DNA of 64,000 bases from Halobacillus halophilus (GTDB taxonomy: Bacteria; Bacillota; Bacilli; Bacillales; Halobacillaceae), in assembly GCF_020171985.1 (NCBI RefSeq), contig NZ_JAIVAL010000001.1, forward strand, positions 62,001-126,000. Direction: 5' to 3'. Shown one piece after another: positions 25,760 through 33,457 of this stretch (positions are counted from its first letter, which is position 1; each line of letters opens with the position of its first letter). A program made the translations under genes and the position numbers. The notes below the pieces were generated by a model that made no database searches, had not been told where the DNA came from, and saw only the letters and a list, made by a program, of their open reading frames with translations.

Positions 25760-26275
25760 TTGAGACGGGTACAAGTTAACTTATATGATGAAACATGGCC
25801 TCTTAAATACGAAGCAGAAAGAAAAAAATTAGAGCGAATCTTCCAATCTGAAGTAATCGATATTTTTCACATCGGAAGTACGTCTGTTGCAGGGCTAAAA
25901 TCGAAGCCTGTTATTGACATAATGATAATCGTAAAAGATATAGATCGAGTTAATCAGTTTAATCAGCAAATGAGAATGTTAAATTACGTGCCCGGGGGAG
26001 AGCACGGAATGACAGGCCGTAGATTTTTCCAAAAAGGAGGGGATCTGCGCACGCATCATGTGCATGTGTTTGAGCAGGGAGACGCAAATGTTACCCGTCA
26101 CCTTGCTTTTCGAGATTATCTTCGCTGCCATTCAGAAGTAAGAAAAGAGTACGGGAAATTAAAGCACCTATTAGCCATACAGTTTCCTAATGATTTGGAT
26201 TCATATATAGAAGGCAAGTCAAATTTTGTGAGTAAGATTGAGAGCAAAGCTCTGGCATGGTATGAGTCTCACTAA
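25760..26275 (+). CDS. GrpB/UPF0157 family nucleotidyltransferase-fold protein
   Basis: 171 aa. GrpB-family proteins have a minimal nucleotidyltransferase fold; FHIGSTSVAGLKSKPVIDIM carries the GS and D.D-like signature and RTHHVHVFE follows. Function is unsettled; some members are fused to dephospho-CoA kinase. I place the start at TTG 25760, eight bases after CGGAGGT, which gives the usual N-terminus (RRVQVNLYDETWPLKYEAE). The longest frame starts 14 codons earlier without a ribosome site. It is only 101 bp from the downstream SDR gene's apparent start, so the two may be cotranscribed. Confidence 0.85.
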   Translation: MRRVQVNLYDETWPLKYEAERKKLERIFQSEVIDIFHIGSTSVAGLKSKPVIDIMIIVKDIDRVNQFNQQMRMLNYVPGGEHGMTGRRFFQKGGDLRTHHVHVFEQGDANVTRHLAFRDYLRCHSEVRKEYGKLKHLLAIQFPNDLDSYIEGKSNFVSKIESKALAWYESH

Positions 26276-26376
26276 TTTGCATGTCCATTCTATTGAGCAG
26301 CAGTAGGAGTTTATTTAAGTTCCCACAAAGGAAAGCTATTAAAGAGTCAGCAATACCCAAAAGAGGAGTGATCTAT

Positions 26377-27144
26377 ATTAATTTATTTTCCAATGAAGGA
26401 AAAGTAGCAATTGTAACAGGCGGAGGAAGTGGTATTGGCTGGGTGATGGCGGAAACGCTAGCTGAAAGCAGCGCAGAAGTTGTGCTGATTGGAAGAACGA
26501 AAGAGAAATTAGAAAAAGCGGCGCGGGAAATAGAAGAGAAAACTGGGGTTCGTACAGCTTCCATGGTCTGTGATGTCACGGATAACGAAGCGATTAAAAA
26601 AACCACCGAACAAATACATAAGGAGTACGGGCGGATTGACATTTTAGTAAATAATGCTGGGACCACATCACAGGGAACAGTTTATACACTTAATGAAAAT
26701 GATTGGAATCAGGTGATGGATACAAATTTGAAGTCAGTATTCTTCATGAGTCAGGCTGTTGTTCCTTATATGAAAGAACAGGAGTATGGTCGGATTATTA
26801 ATACTGCCTCTGTAGCGGGAGATGTGAGTTTGTATTTTAGTTCCGTTTACGGAACTAGTAAAGCAGGCGTAATTCACCTGACCAAACAACTGGCTGGTGA
26901 ATTAGCGGGCAATAACATTACGGTAAATGCGATTAGCCCGTGGTTCTTTAAAACAGATTTTAATCGAAAAAAATTGGAGAATGATGATTTCAGATCTAAG
27001 ATTGAAAACAGGACTCCTATGAAGCGATTAGGTCAATTAGAAGAACTTAAGACATCAGTTCTCTACTTTGCTTCAAAGGGATCCAGTTACACGACAGGAC
27101 AGAATATGTTTATCGATGGAGGCATGACAACTTACGGGCTGTGA
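26377..27144 (+). CDS. Short-chain dehydrogenase/reductase, apparent ATT start
   Basis: 255-aa SDR oxidoreductase with the NAD(P) motif TGGGSGIG near the N-terminus, NNAG, and catalytic Ser-Tyr-Lys in TASVAGDVSLYFSSVYGTSKAG. The normal family N-terminus is M-N-L-F-S-x-x-G-K-V-A. Here that reads INLFSNEGKVA, with ATT at 26377 in the initiator place and AGAGGAG eight bases upstream. Starting at ATG 26281 would add 32 residues with no ribosome site, and GTG 26368 sits inside the Shine-Dalgarno. It is similar to gluconate/2-deoxy-gluconate dehydrogenases, but the substrate is unknown. Confidence 0.8.
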   Translation: MNLFSNEGKVAIVTGGGSGIGWVMAETLAESSAEVVLIGRTKEKLEKAAREIEEKTGVRTASMVCDVTDNEAIKKTTEQIHKEYGRIDILVNNAGTTSQGTVYTLNENDWNQVMDTNLKSVFFMSQAVVPYMKEQEYGRIINTASVAGDVSLYFSSVYGTSKAGVIHLTKQLAGELAGNNITVNAISPWFFKTDFNRKKLENDDFRSKIENRTPMKRLGQLEELKTSVLYFASKGSSYTTGQNMFIDGGMTTYGL

Positions 27145-27160
27145 ATCTCTATTCTCTTTG

Positions 27161-27193
27161 AACTGGAAGGCATAAGACCTTCCAGTTTTTTTT
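27161..27193 (+). terminator. Intrinsic terminator of SDR gene
   Basis: AACTGGAAGG (27161-27170) pairs with CCTTCCAGTT (27178-27187), followed by an eight-T run. Confidence 0.9.
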
Positions 27194-27385
27194 AATGTCC
27201 TTAAGTAAAATGCCTATTATTAGATTATTTTTTTAAAGGCTATTTTATCTGGAGTTCCTCTATCTAGAAAATCGATATACATCCCGGTAATAAGCGGTCT
27301 GTTATCTCAACTACGAGTAATTGCTTGAGAGAACGAAACCTTGTGCAAAAGTTAGCAGAACCTAAATGGAATGGAAATCATTAGA

Positions 27386-27415
27386 TTGGAAAATAAAAGA
27401 AGTATCAGGTACAAT
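27386..27415 (+). promoter_or_regulatory. Probable promoter of secreted hydrolase gene
   Basis: TTGGAA (27386-27391), 18 bp, TACAAT (27410-27415), SigA-like, 65 bp before the ATG at 27480. The rest of the 27194-27479 gap shows nothing I can name; a 63-aa frame across it is not credible. Confidence 0.45.
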
Positions 27416-27479
27416 AACTTTATGTTAGAAAATTCTGACATTTATTTCGTAACGAATTCAATAAAGGAGGAAGCGGAGT

Positions 27480-28787
27480 ATGGTTGTACGTATAATTACA
27501 TACGTGACGGTATTTTTCGTGGTTCTGTTTGGGTTTTTTGGGGAGAGTTTAGAGGCTGCTGAAAATCCGGGCTATTTTGTAGATAAGGAGAAACTGCCAT
27601 TTGATGCACCTAATGGGATAGCAACAGATAGATATTGGGGTGTACATAAAGGTGCGGGTTATAGAATTGAAGTTCCTGAAGAATGGAATGGGGAGCTTGT
27701 CCTTTACGCACATGGGTATCGGAATGAAGAGGTTAAAGAATTAACGGTAGATAATCCGGAAAATCTAAGAAAATATTTACTGGAAAAAGGGTATGCGTGG
27801 GGTGCCTCCAGCTATAGCACTAATGGTTATGATGTGAAACAAGGAGTCGCGGACACCCATGCCCTTGGGAAGTATTTCAACGGAAAAATCGCCAAACCGA
27901 AGCGCACTTATATAGTGGGGCACTCAATGGGAGGACACATAACAGGGGTTCTTATTGAGCAATTTCGTAATGAATACGATGGAGCAATGCCAATGTGCGG
28001 TGTGATGGGGGATAACGAATTATTTGACTTTTTTGCAGATTTTAATCTTGCTTCCCAGGTCCTTGCGGGAATGGACCCTGTTTTTCCAGCGGAAGAAAAT
28101 TATCAAACGACTGTAGTTCCCGAAATAAAACAAGCGATTGGTCTAAACACAGGTTTACTGACTTCAGAAGGGGAAATGCTTCAGGATCTTACGATGTATT
28201 TATCAGGTGGTGAGCGGCCCTTGTTCGATATTGCGTTTTCGAGTTGGAATAATTTTCTGTTTACTCTCTACCGATCGGACTTCTCTTATGGATCACCAGG
28301 CAATATTATCGATAATACAGACTCTATCTATCAACTTGATTCCAATAAAGAATTATCAGTTGAAGAGATGTACTTAGCTGAGAAGATACCTGTGATTGCT
28401 GCTGATCCTCAAGCTCGGAATAAGAATGGGATGTCAAAAATACCACGAATATCGGGGGAACTTCATCAACCTGTACTTACACTGCATACCTTAGGTGATT
28501 TATTTGTACCCTTCTCTATGGAGCAATTATATGCTGAAAGGGTAGCTGCAAATAGAGATTCAGATCTACTTGTGAGCAGGGCTGTTCGAGCTGTAGGTCA
28601 TTGCGAGTTTACTCCAGCAGAAGAAACAGAAGCCTTTGCAGATTTAGCTGAGTGGGTAGAAAAGGGAATAAAACCTGAAGGCGATGCTATATTGGATCCG
28701 GAAGTGGTTAGTCAGACTGATTTTGGAATGAAGTTCACGAATCCTATACGAAGGTATGATCCTCTATTCTCATTAACTAAAGAGTAA
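27480..28787 (+). CDS. Secreted alpha/beta hydrolase
   Basis: 435 aa with an N-terminal signal sequence (hydrophobic 4-22, likely cut after LEAAEN). The nucleophile elbow GHSMGGH places the catalytic Ser in the middle of a typical alpha/beta hydrolase fold; ELVLYAHGYRNE is the oxyanion-hole strand. A C-terminal AVGHCEFT holds the probable catalytic His. ATG 27480 follows AAAGGAGG. It is probably an esterase, lipase or peptidase acting outside the cell on an unknown substrate. It resembles the DUF6351/tannase-like exported hydrolases in layout, but I cannot assign one. Confidence 0.82.
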   Translation: MVVRIITYVTVFFVVLFGFFGESLEAAENPGYFVDKEKLPFDAPNGIATDRYWGVHKGAGYRIEVPEEWNGELVLYAHGYRNEEVKELTVDNPENLRKYLLEKGYAWGASSYSTNGYDVKQGVADTHALGKYFNGKIAKPKRTYIVGHSMGGHITGVLIEQFRNEYDGAMPMCGVMGDNELFDFFADFNLASQVLAGMDPVFPAEENYQTTVVPEIKQAIGLNTGLLTSEGEMLQDLTMYLSGGERPLFDIAFSSWNNFLFTLYRSDFSYGSPGNIIDNTDSIYQLDSNKELSVEEMYLAEKIPVIAADPQARNKNGMSKIPRISGELHQPVLTLHTLGDLFVPFSMEQLYAERVAANRDSDLLVSRAVRAVGHCEFTPAEETEAFADLAEWVEKGIKPEGDAILDPEVVSQTDFGMKFTNPIRRYDPLFSLTKE

Positions 28788-28793
28788 TTTCAA

Positions 28794-28823
28794 AAACAGT
28801 CAGCATTATGCTGACTGTTTTTT
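28794..28823 (+). terminator. Intrinsic terminator of hydrolase gene
   Basis: AAACAGTCAGC (28794-28804) pairs with GCTGACTGTTT (28810-28820), then T run. Confidence 0.9.
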
Positions 28824-28841
28824 ATCGAAAGAGAATGATGT

Positions 28842-28979
28842 TTAGTTCTCATTATCCATGTTTGTTACATCTGAAAGACCCTTTTTATCTCTGGATCCTC
28901 GACCGTTCATCATGCTGTATGCTGCAAAGCCAATACCTATTGAACCGAGCAGTGGCCACCATTGTACATTGCTTCTCAT
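28842..28979 (-). CDS. 45-aa small protein (YrzQ/DUF3918-like)
   Basis: A 45-codon frame with GAGGAG upstream of the ATG (spacing 11). The product begins MRSNVQWWPLLGSIGIGFAA and continues YSMMNGRGSRDKK. One short hydrophobic helix with GSIGIG is followed by a basic stretch, the layout of small Bacillus proteins of the DUF3918 (YrzQ) type. The assignment is by pattern only. It lies between the hydrolase terminator and an RM-rich lipoprotein on the same strand. Confidence 0.55.
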   Translation of the reverse strand: MRSNVQWWPLLGSIGIGFAAYSMMNGRGSRDKKGLSDVTNMDNEN

Positions 28980-29121
28980 TAAATTCCACTCTCCTCTTTA
29001 ACACTTGGCTTTTAAGCCTTTCCTATTATGAGTAGGGCAGGCTTGTCTTATGTGTGGGAATCTTTCTCATATCCTGGGAGAAGTTTTGAATTCGTAAGAA
29101 TGTTGTACAACAAATTCTAAT

Positions 29122-29454
29122 CTACTGGTTGCGTCTTTCTTCAGAAGGTTCTTCATCTACGTCTGGTTCTTCCTCATCCATGTTATAAGGAGTGTCCCTT
29201 TCACCGGGCTCCCTTACATCACGAGGGTCTGCTCCCATGTCTGGTCCGCGATTTTCGTTCATACGGCCGTTATCCATACGGTCATCCATACGATCATAAT
29301 TCATACGGTTTTCATTGTCTCCATAACGCATTGGGTCGTAGTTTACGTCCTCAGGCTGGTTATTCATTTGGTTATCGTCGTCCATTGCACAAGCAGTTAG
29401 AATTCCAGTAGACATCATGATAGACAACGCTAATAACATCAATTTCTTTTTCAT
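29122..29454 (-). CDS. Low-complexity lipoprotein with RM-rich repeats
   Basis: 110 aa. Signal peptide with lipobox ILTAC (Cys22), then a very hydrophilic mature region built from short Arg-Met/Asn/Asp units (ENRMNYDRMDDRMDNGRMNE) and an acidic, Pro/Glu-rich tail. Start ATG 29454 follows AAAGGAGG by 7 nt. Such proteins are common in Bacillaceae envelopes and sometimes in spore membranes (YhcN/YlaJ-like lipoproteins share the short size), but no domain is visible here. Function unknown; disordered structure is likely. Confidence 0.75.
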   Translation of the reverse strand: MKKKLMLLALSIMMSTGILTACAMDDDNQMNNQPEDVNYDPMRYGDNENRMNYDRMDDRMDNGRMNENRGPDMGADPRDVREPGERDTPYNMDEEEPDVDEEPSEERRNQ

Positions 29455-29570
29455 GTCGTAACCTCCTTTTCTCATTAAGTTTGAAGCATGTTTAATATCT
29501 GCACATTCACTAATTTTTACTCGTCATTTTGATGAAAACTAGATGGTTATGAGTTCTTACAGTTCTACTG

Positions 29571-29599
29571 TTGACATATGACACTATGTCACTTATAGT
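29571..29599 (+). promoter_or_regulatory. SigA promoter of tetR-MFS operon
   Basis: TTGACA (29571-29576), 17 bp, TATAGT (29594-29599). Operator 1 fills the spacer. Confidence 0.8.
29579..29591. promoter_or_regulatory. TetR operator 1
   Basis: TGACACTATGTCA, arms TGACA/TGTCA around CTA. It sits between -35 and -10, so occupancy would exclude RNA polymerase. Confidence 0.75.
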
Positions 29600-29616
29600 A
29601 GCTCTTGTGCTGAATG

Positions 29617-29629
29617 TGACATAGTGTCA
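29617..29629. promoter_or_regulatory. TetR operator 2
   Basis: TGACATAGTGTCA, the exact reverse complement of operator 1 (the 15-bp flanked versions are also inverted copies). Centres are 38 bp apart. It lies just downstream of the predicted start site. Confidence 0.75.
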
Positions 29630-29654
29630 TTTTATTGAGTAAGGAGTTAGATGA

Positions 29655-30266
29655 ATGCCTAAACAAACCTTTTTTAATTTGAACGATGATAAGAAAAGTA
29701 AGCTGGTTGAAGCTGCTCGAGAAGAGTTCTCGCGGGTGTCTTTATACGAGGCATCTATCGCCAATATTCTGAAGAGGGCTGAGATACCAAGAGGTAGTTT
29801 TTATCAATATTTTAGGGATAAGGAAGACGCTTTTTTTTATCTGTTAAATGAGCATGCCGAAGAACGTCATAAGAATTTTATTGAGAATGTAAAGAAGTTT
29901 AACGGAGATTTATTTCAAGCGATGATAGAGGTTTATAAAACGGTTTTCCAATTCTCAAGAGAAAATGGGACTAGTAATTTTGTCAGAAATGTATTAATGA
30001 ATATGAATTACAAAATTGAACATGCCTTTACCAAAAATTTAACCAAGCAGAATATTGAACACCGTTTTCATGATATTTATCGACTTGTAGATATGGAAGC
30101 TCTTCATGTCTCTGATGAAAAAGAATTTTATCATCTCATGCAGGTTCTCATTGCAGTAACGTTTCATAATTTAGTTCATTGTGTATCTAATGAACTTTCC
30201 GAGACGGAAGCGTTGGATAAATATATTTCTGAACTCAGTTTATTAAAAAAAGGACTTGTTAAATAA
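29655..30266 (+). CDS. TetR/AcrR family repressor of the adjacent efflux gene
   Basis: 203 aa. The N-terminal HTH contains IANILKRAEIPRGSFYQYFRDKED, the classic TetR recognition helix ending in YxYFxxKE. The ligand domain is helical and unclassified. ATG 29655 follows AAGGAG. It is 33 bp upstream of an MFS drug exporter in the same direction, and its promoter carries two identical palindromes. Autoregulation with control of the exporter is therefore the simple reading. The inducer is probably an exported drug or biocide. Confidence 0.9.
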   Translation: MPKQTFFNLNDDKKSKLVEAAREEFSRVSLYEASIANILKRAEIPRGSFYQYFRDKEDAFFYLLNEHAEERHKNFIENVKKFNGDLFQAMIEVYKTVFQFSRENGTSNFVRNVLMNMNYKIEHAFTKNLTKQNIEHRFHDIYRLVDMEALHVSDEKEFYHLMQVLIAVTFHNLVHCVSNELSETEALDKYISELSLLKKGLVK

Positions 30267-30299
30267 TCGTCATTTATTGTATGGAAAGAAGGATATTAT

Positions 30300-31754
30300 A
30301 TGTCTAATCAACAAGAAACAGGACCAGAAACTATAAATAAAGTTCCATTGATTATCGTACTTCTCTCTGGAGCTTTTGCTGCAATATTAAATCAGACTTT
30401 ACTGGGCACGGCTTTGCCTCATATAATGAGGGATTTGAATCTGGAAGCCAGTACAGCTCAGTGGCTGACTTCCATTTTTATGCTGGTAAATGGGGTCATG
30501 ATTCCAATCACGGCTTTTCTGATTGAACGTTTTACGACTAGAAAGTTATTCCTTACGGCGATGGGTTTATTTGCAGTTGGAACGCTTGTATGTGCAGTAG
30601 CACCCAATTTCTCTATATTAATGCTGGGACGAATTATCCAGGCTTCTGGTGCCGGAATTATTATACCGCTCATGCAAACCATTTTGTTTCTCATATTCCC
30701 TGTGGAAAAACGCGGTTCAGCAATGGGGATGTTTGGACTGGTGATTTCATTCGCTCCAGCTATCGGACCAACTCTATCCGGCTGGCTGGTCGAACAGTTC
30801 CCATGGAGAAGTTTATTTTTTGTCATACTGCCCATTGTAATTATTGATTTTATTCTGGCTTACTTCATTTTAAAAAATGTAACCAAGCAGTCTTATCCTA
30901 AACTGGATGTATCCTCCATAATTCTTTCCTCTTTAGGGTTTGGGGGACTGTTATATGGATTCAGTGTTGCGGGGACAAATGGATGGGGAAGTCAGCAGGT
31001 ACTAATATCCATGGTCGTTGGTGCCGTTGCATTGACGATTTTTATACTTCGACAATTCAAGTTGCCACAGCCGATTCTTGAATTCAGGGTGTTTAAGTTC
31101 AATATATTTACGCTGACGACAGCACTTGGCATGGTTGTATTTATCGCCATGATTGGAGCTGCCACCGTGCTGCCGATCCTTATGCAGGATATGCTGGGCT
31201 ACAGTGCACTCGAATCAGGACTGGTGCTTCTCCCAGGGGCCTTAATTATGGGATTTATGAATCCAATTACAGGTAGACTTTTTGATAAGTTTGGCGCAAG
31301 ATGGCTTGCTATTATTGGACTGTTTATTCTCACCATTACGACATTTATGTTTGCGGATTTATCACCGCAAACTTCTCTGACCTATTTAACAGTCATTAAT
31401 GCAGTCCGCATGTTAGGTGTAGCAATGGTAATGATGCCGGTAACAACAGCTGGTTTAAACCAGCTTCCTTCACGTTTAATTGCTCATGGCACGGCAATGA
31501 ATAATACAATGCGTCAGGTATCAGGCGCAGTAGGAACAGCGCTTTTAGTGACAGTAATGACAACCGCAGCACGTCCCGAAGAAGGTGTAGGGGGTCTTGT
31601 TCATGGGGTCAATGTTTCATTCATTGTAGCAGGAATCTCAGCCATCATAGGTCTTGTCCTTTCCTTCTTTATAAAAAATCCGAGGCGGGACAAGGAAGAC
31701 CACAACGAAACCAAAATGAATGATAGCAACCAGGATGTTGCTCAAAGCTCATAG
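30300..31754 (+). CDS. MFS multidrug efflux transporter, DHA2 (14-helix) family
   Basis: 484 aa with 14 predicted membrane helices. The DHA2/EmrB-QacA signature is LNQTLLGTALPHIMRDLNLEASTAQWL (in pieces) in helix 1 and GVMIPITAFLIERFTTRKLF in motif A. The motif C antiporter region GLVISFAPAIGPTLSGWLVE follows, and RVFKFNIFTLT is also typical. Close to LmrB/MdeA-type exporters by memory. Drug:H+ antiport in the cytoplasmic membrane. Cotranscribed with the TetR gene; a strong terminator follows. Confidence 0.9.
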   Translation: MSNQQETGPETINKVPLIIVLLSGAFAAILNQTLLGTALPHIMRDLNLEASTAQWLTSIFMLVNGVMIPITAFLIERFTTRKLFLTAMGLFAVGTLVCAVAPNFSILMLGRIIQASGAGIIIPLMQTILFLIFPVEKRGSAMGMFGLVISFAPAIGPTLSGWLVEQFPWRSLFFVILPIVIIDFILAYFILKNVTKQSYPKLDVSSIILSSLGFGGLLYGFSVAGTNGWGSQQVLISMVVGAVALTIFILRQFKLPQPILEFRVFKFNIFTLTTALGMVVFIAMIGAATVLPILMQDMLGYSALESGLVLLPGALIMGFMNPITGRLFDKFGARWLAIIGLFILTITTFMFADLSPQTSLTYLTVINAVRMLGVAMVMMPVTTAGLNQLPSRLIAHGTAMNNTMRQVSGAVGTALLVTVMTTAARPEEGVGGLVHGVNVSFIVAGISAIIGLVLSFFIKNPRRDKEDHNETKMNDSNQDVAQSS

Positions 31755-31764
31755 TAAAACAAAG

Positions 31765-31793
31765 AAAGCGCAGATTCGGTTCTGCGCTTTTTT
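31765..31793 (+). terminator. Intrinsic terminator of tetR-MFS operon
   Basis: AAAGCGCAGA (31765-31774) pairs with TCTGCGCTTT (31781-31790), followed by T6. Confidence 0.9.
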
Positions 31794-31888
31794 GATCCAG
31801 CGAATTAGTAAATTTTTAGATTTATTGAATTTTCAGAAAAGTGTATTTATACTTAAGTTAATGCTAAAATATATATTTTAAATCTTAC

Positions 31889-31906
31889 ATACCTACTGGT
31901 CAGTAT
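31889..31906. promoter_or_regulatory. TetR-type operator before the carboxyltransferase gene
   Basis: ATACCTACTGGTCAGTAT has the dyad ATACnnAC..GTnnGTAT, the form bound by many TetR regulators of acyl-CoA metabolism. It lies 18 bp before the ATG at 31925, just upstream of AAAAGGAGG. It is unlike the operators of the neighbouring TetR, so another regulator is implied. Confidence 0.6.
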
Positions 31907-31924
31907 CTACAAAAGGAGGAACAT

Positions 31925-33442
31925 ATGGAAAGAAATACAGAAATACTTAGAGAGAAAAAAAGGAAAGCTCAGGAACATCGTGGGGAAAAACAGATGTCTT
32001 ATAGTGCGAGGGAAAGAATTAACCTGCTTGCCGATCAAGGATCTTTTCTTGAATTAGGGGCTTTGGCTCACTCTTCTGTTTCTGGAATGGAGGAGCGCAC
32101 CCCGGCTGATGGTTTGATTGGAGGAATGATCCGAGTCGATGGGAGAGAGGCAGTTGTACAGGCGATGGATATATCGGTCCTGTCTGGCACAGAAGGAGAA
32201 GTTCACCTTAGAAAAAGTGAATTCTTTCACTCTTATGCCAAAAAAAGAAAACTACCACTTTTTAATTTATGTGAAGGCGGAGGCTTAAGAATGCCTGATG
32301 GAATGGGCTCTGATGGAATCAGCGATAAGCTGTTTCCTTCTAGTCTGTTGGACCATGGACGGGAAAGTCCAATTATGACAGCGATCCTGGGGGAAAGTTA
32401 CGGCGGCCCAACATGGATGGCTGTTACGTCAGATTTCGTTACACAAGTAAGAGGGACAAGCATGGCTGTTGCTGGTCCGCGTATGCTGGAGATCGCAAGT
32501 GGAGAAGAGATGTCCGCTGAGGATCTCGGGGGCCCGGATATGCATGCCGTTTATACCGGGCAGATTGATCATATTGCTGAAGATGAAAGAGAAGCTATTG
32601 CAGCATTAAGAAGGTTTTTCAGTTATATGCCTTCAAGCGCTGAGGAAACGCCGCTCCGGAAGCCGTCCATCGAAGATTCAGCAGTGGACCACTGCAATTT
32701 GGAGGAAGTTGTCCCTTCAAATTTAAGGCGGGCTTACGATATGAATTTACTCCTTTTACGTTTATTTGATAAAGACTCATTCATGAACTTTCGATCTTTT
32801 TATGGTAAAGCTTTGATTACTGGACTGGCCCGACTAAACGGTCGTGTGACAGGGGTGATTGCGAGTCAGCCGCTGCACAAGGCAGGGGCTTCAGGACCTG
32901 AAGAGTGTGATAAAGCCGTGGACTTTATCTGCCTCTGTGATTCATATCATATTCCACTTATTTTTCTTCACGATACACCAGGATTTAGGATTAGCAGTCG
33001 TGCTGAAAAACAAAAAATGCCTGCTAAAATTATGAATTGGAATACAGCATTAGCGAAATCAACGATACCTAAATACTCAATCATTGTCCGAAAGAGCATA
33101 GGAGCTGCTTATGGAAATATGTGTGGCCCGGGAATGGGGGCGGATGCTGTAGCAGCTTGGCCGTCAGCTGAAATAAATTTCACGGGTCCGGACGTAGGGA
33201 TTAACGTCGTTTATGGAAAGCACATAGGCAAGGCTGAACGACCTGAAATAGAAAGGTCTAAGTACCTCGAGCAATGGAACTTTGATAGTTCCCCCTATAA
33301 GGCTGCAGGGAAATTTTTGTTAGAAGATATTATTGAGCCAAACCAGACACGATCTTTTTTAATGCGTTTTCTAGAATCGGCTGGAGCTTCAGGCGAGATT
33401 AAGAGTAAAAGGCGACTTGCTGACTGGCCTATGTCTCATTAA
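31925..33442 (+). CDS. Acyl-CoA carboxylase carboxyltransferase subunit
   Basis: 505-aa crotonase-fold carboxyltransferase of the propionyl/methylcrotonyl-CoA carboxylase beta type. The acyl-CoA site region EGGGLRMPDG is in the N half. The biotin-side half shows VDFICLCDSYHIPLIFLHDTPGF (in pieces) and RKSIGAAYGNMCGPGMGADAVAAWPSAEI. It transfers CO2 from carboxybiotin to an acyl-CoA. No biotin carboxylase or biotin carrier is nearby, so either the housekeeping AccB/AccC serve or the protein works as a decarboxylase-type subunit. It is followed 15 bp later by an acyl-CoA ligase. Confidence 0.85.
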   Translation: MERNTEILREKKRKAQEHRGEKQMSYSARERINLLADQGSFLELGALAHSSVSGMEERTPADGLIGGMIRVDGREAVVQAMDISVLSGTEGEVHLRKSEFFHSYAKKRKLPLFNLCEGGGLRMPDGMGSDGISDKLFPSSLLDHGRESPIMTAILGESYGGPTWMAVTSDFVTQVRGTSMAVAGPRMLEIASGEEMSAEDLGGPDMHAVYTGQIDHIAEDEREAIAALRRFFSYMPSSAEETPLRKPSIEDSAVDHCNLEEVVPSNLRRAYDMNLLLLRLFDKDSFMNFRSFYGKALITGLARLNGRVTGVIASQPLHKAGASGPEECDKAVDFICLCDSYHIPLIFLHDTPGFRISSRAEKQKMPAKIMNWNTALAKSTIPKYSIIVRKSIGAAYGNMCGPGMGADAVAAWPSAEINFTGPDVGINVVYGKHIGKAERPEIERSKYLEQWNFDSSPYKAAGKFLLEDIIEPNQTRSFLMRFLESAGASGEIKSKRRLADWPMSH

Positions 33443-33457
33443 GGAGGGGGAGAAGTT

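Noticed and set aside
27371-27562. 63-aa frame before and inside the hydrolase gene
   Set aside because: The hydrolase start at 27480 has a perfect ribosome site; this frame contains the promoter and Shine-Dalgarno of that gene.
28808-29035. 75-aa plus-strand frame after the hydrolase
   Set aside because: It starts inside the terminator hairpin and is antisense to the better supported 45-aa gene.
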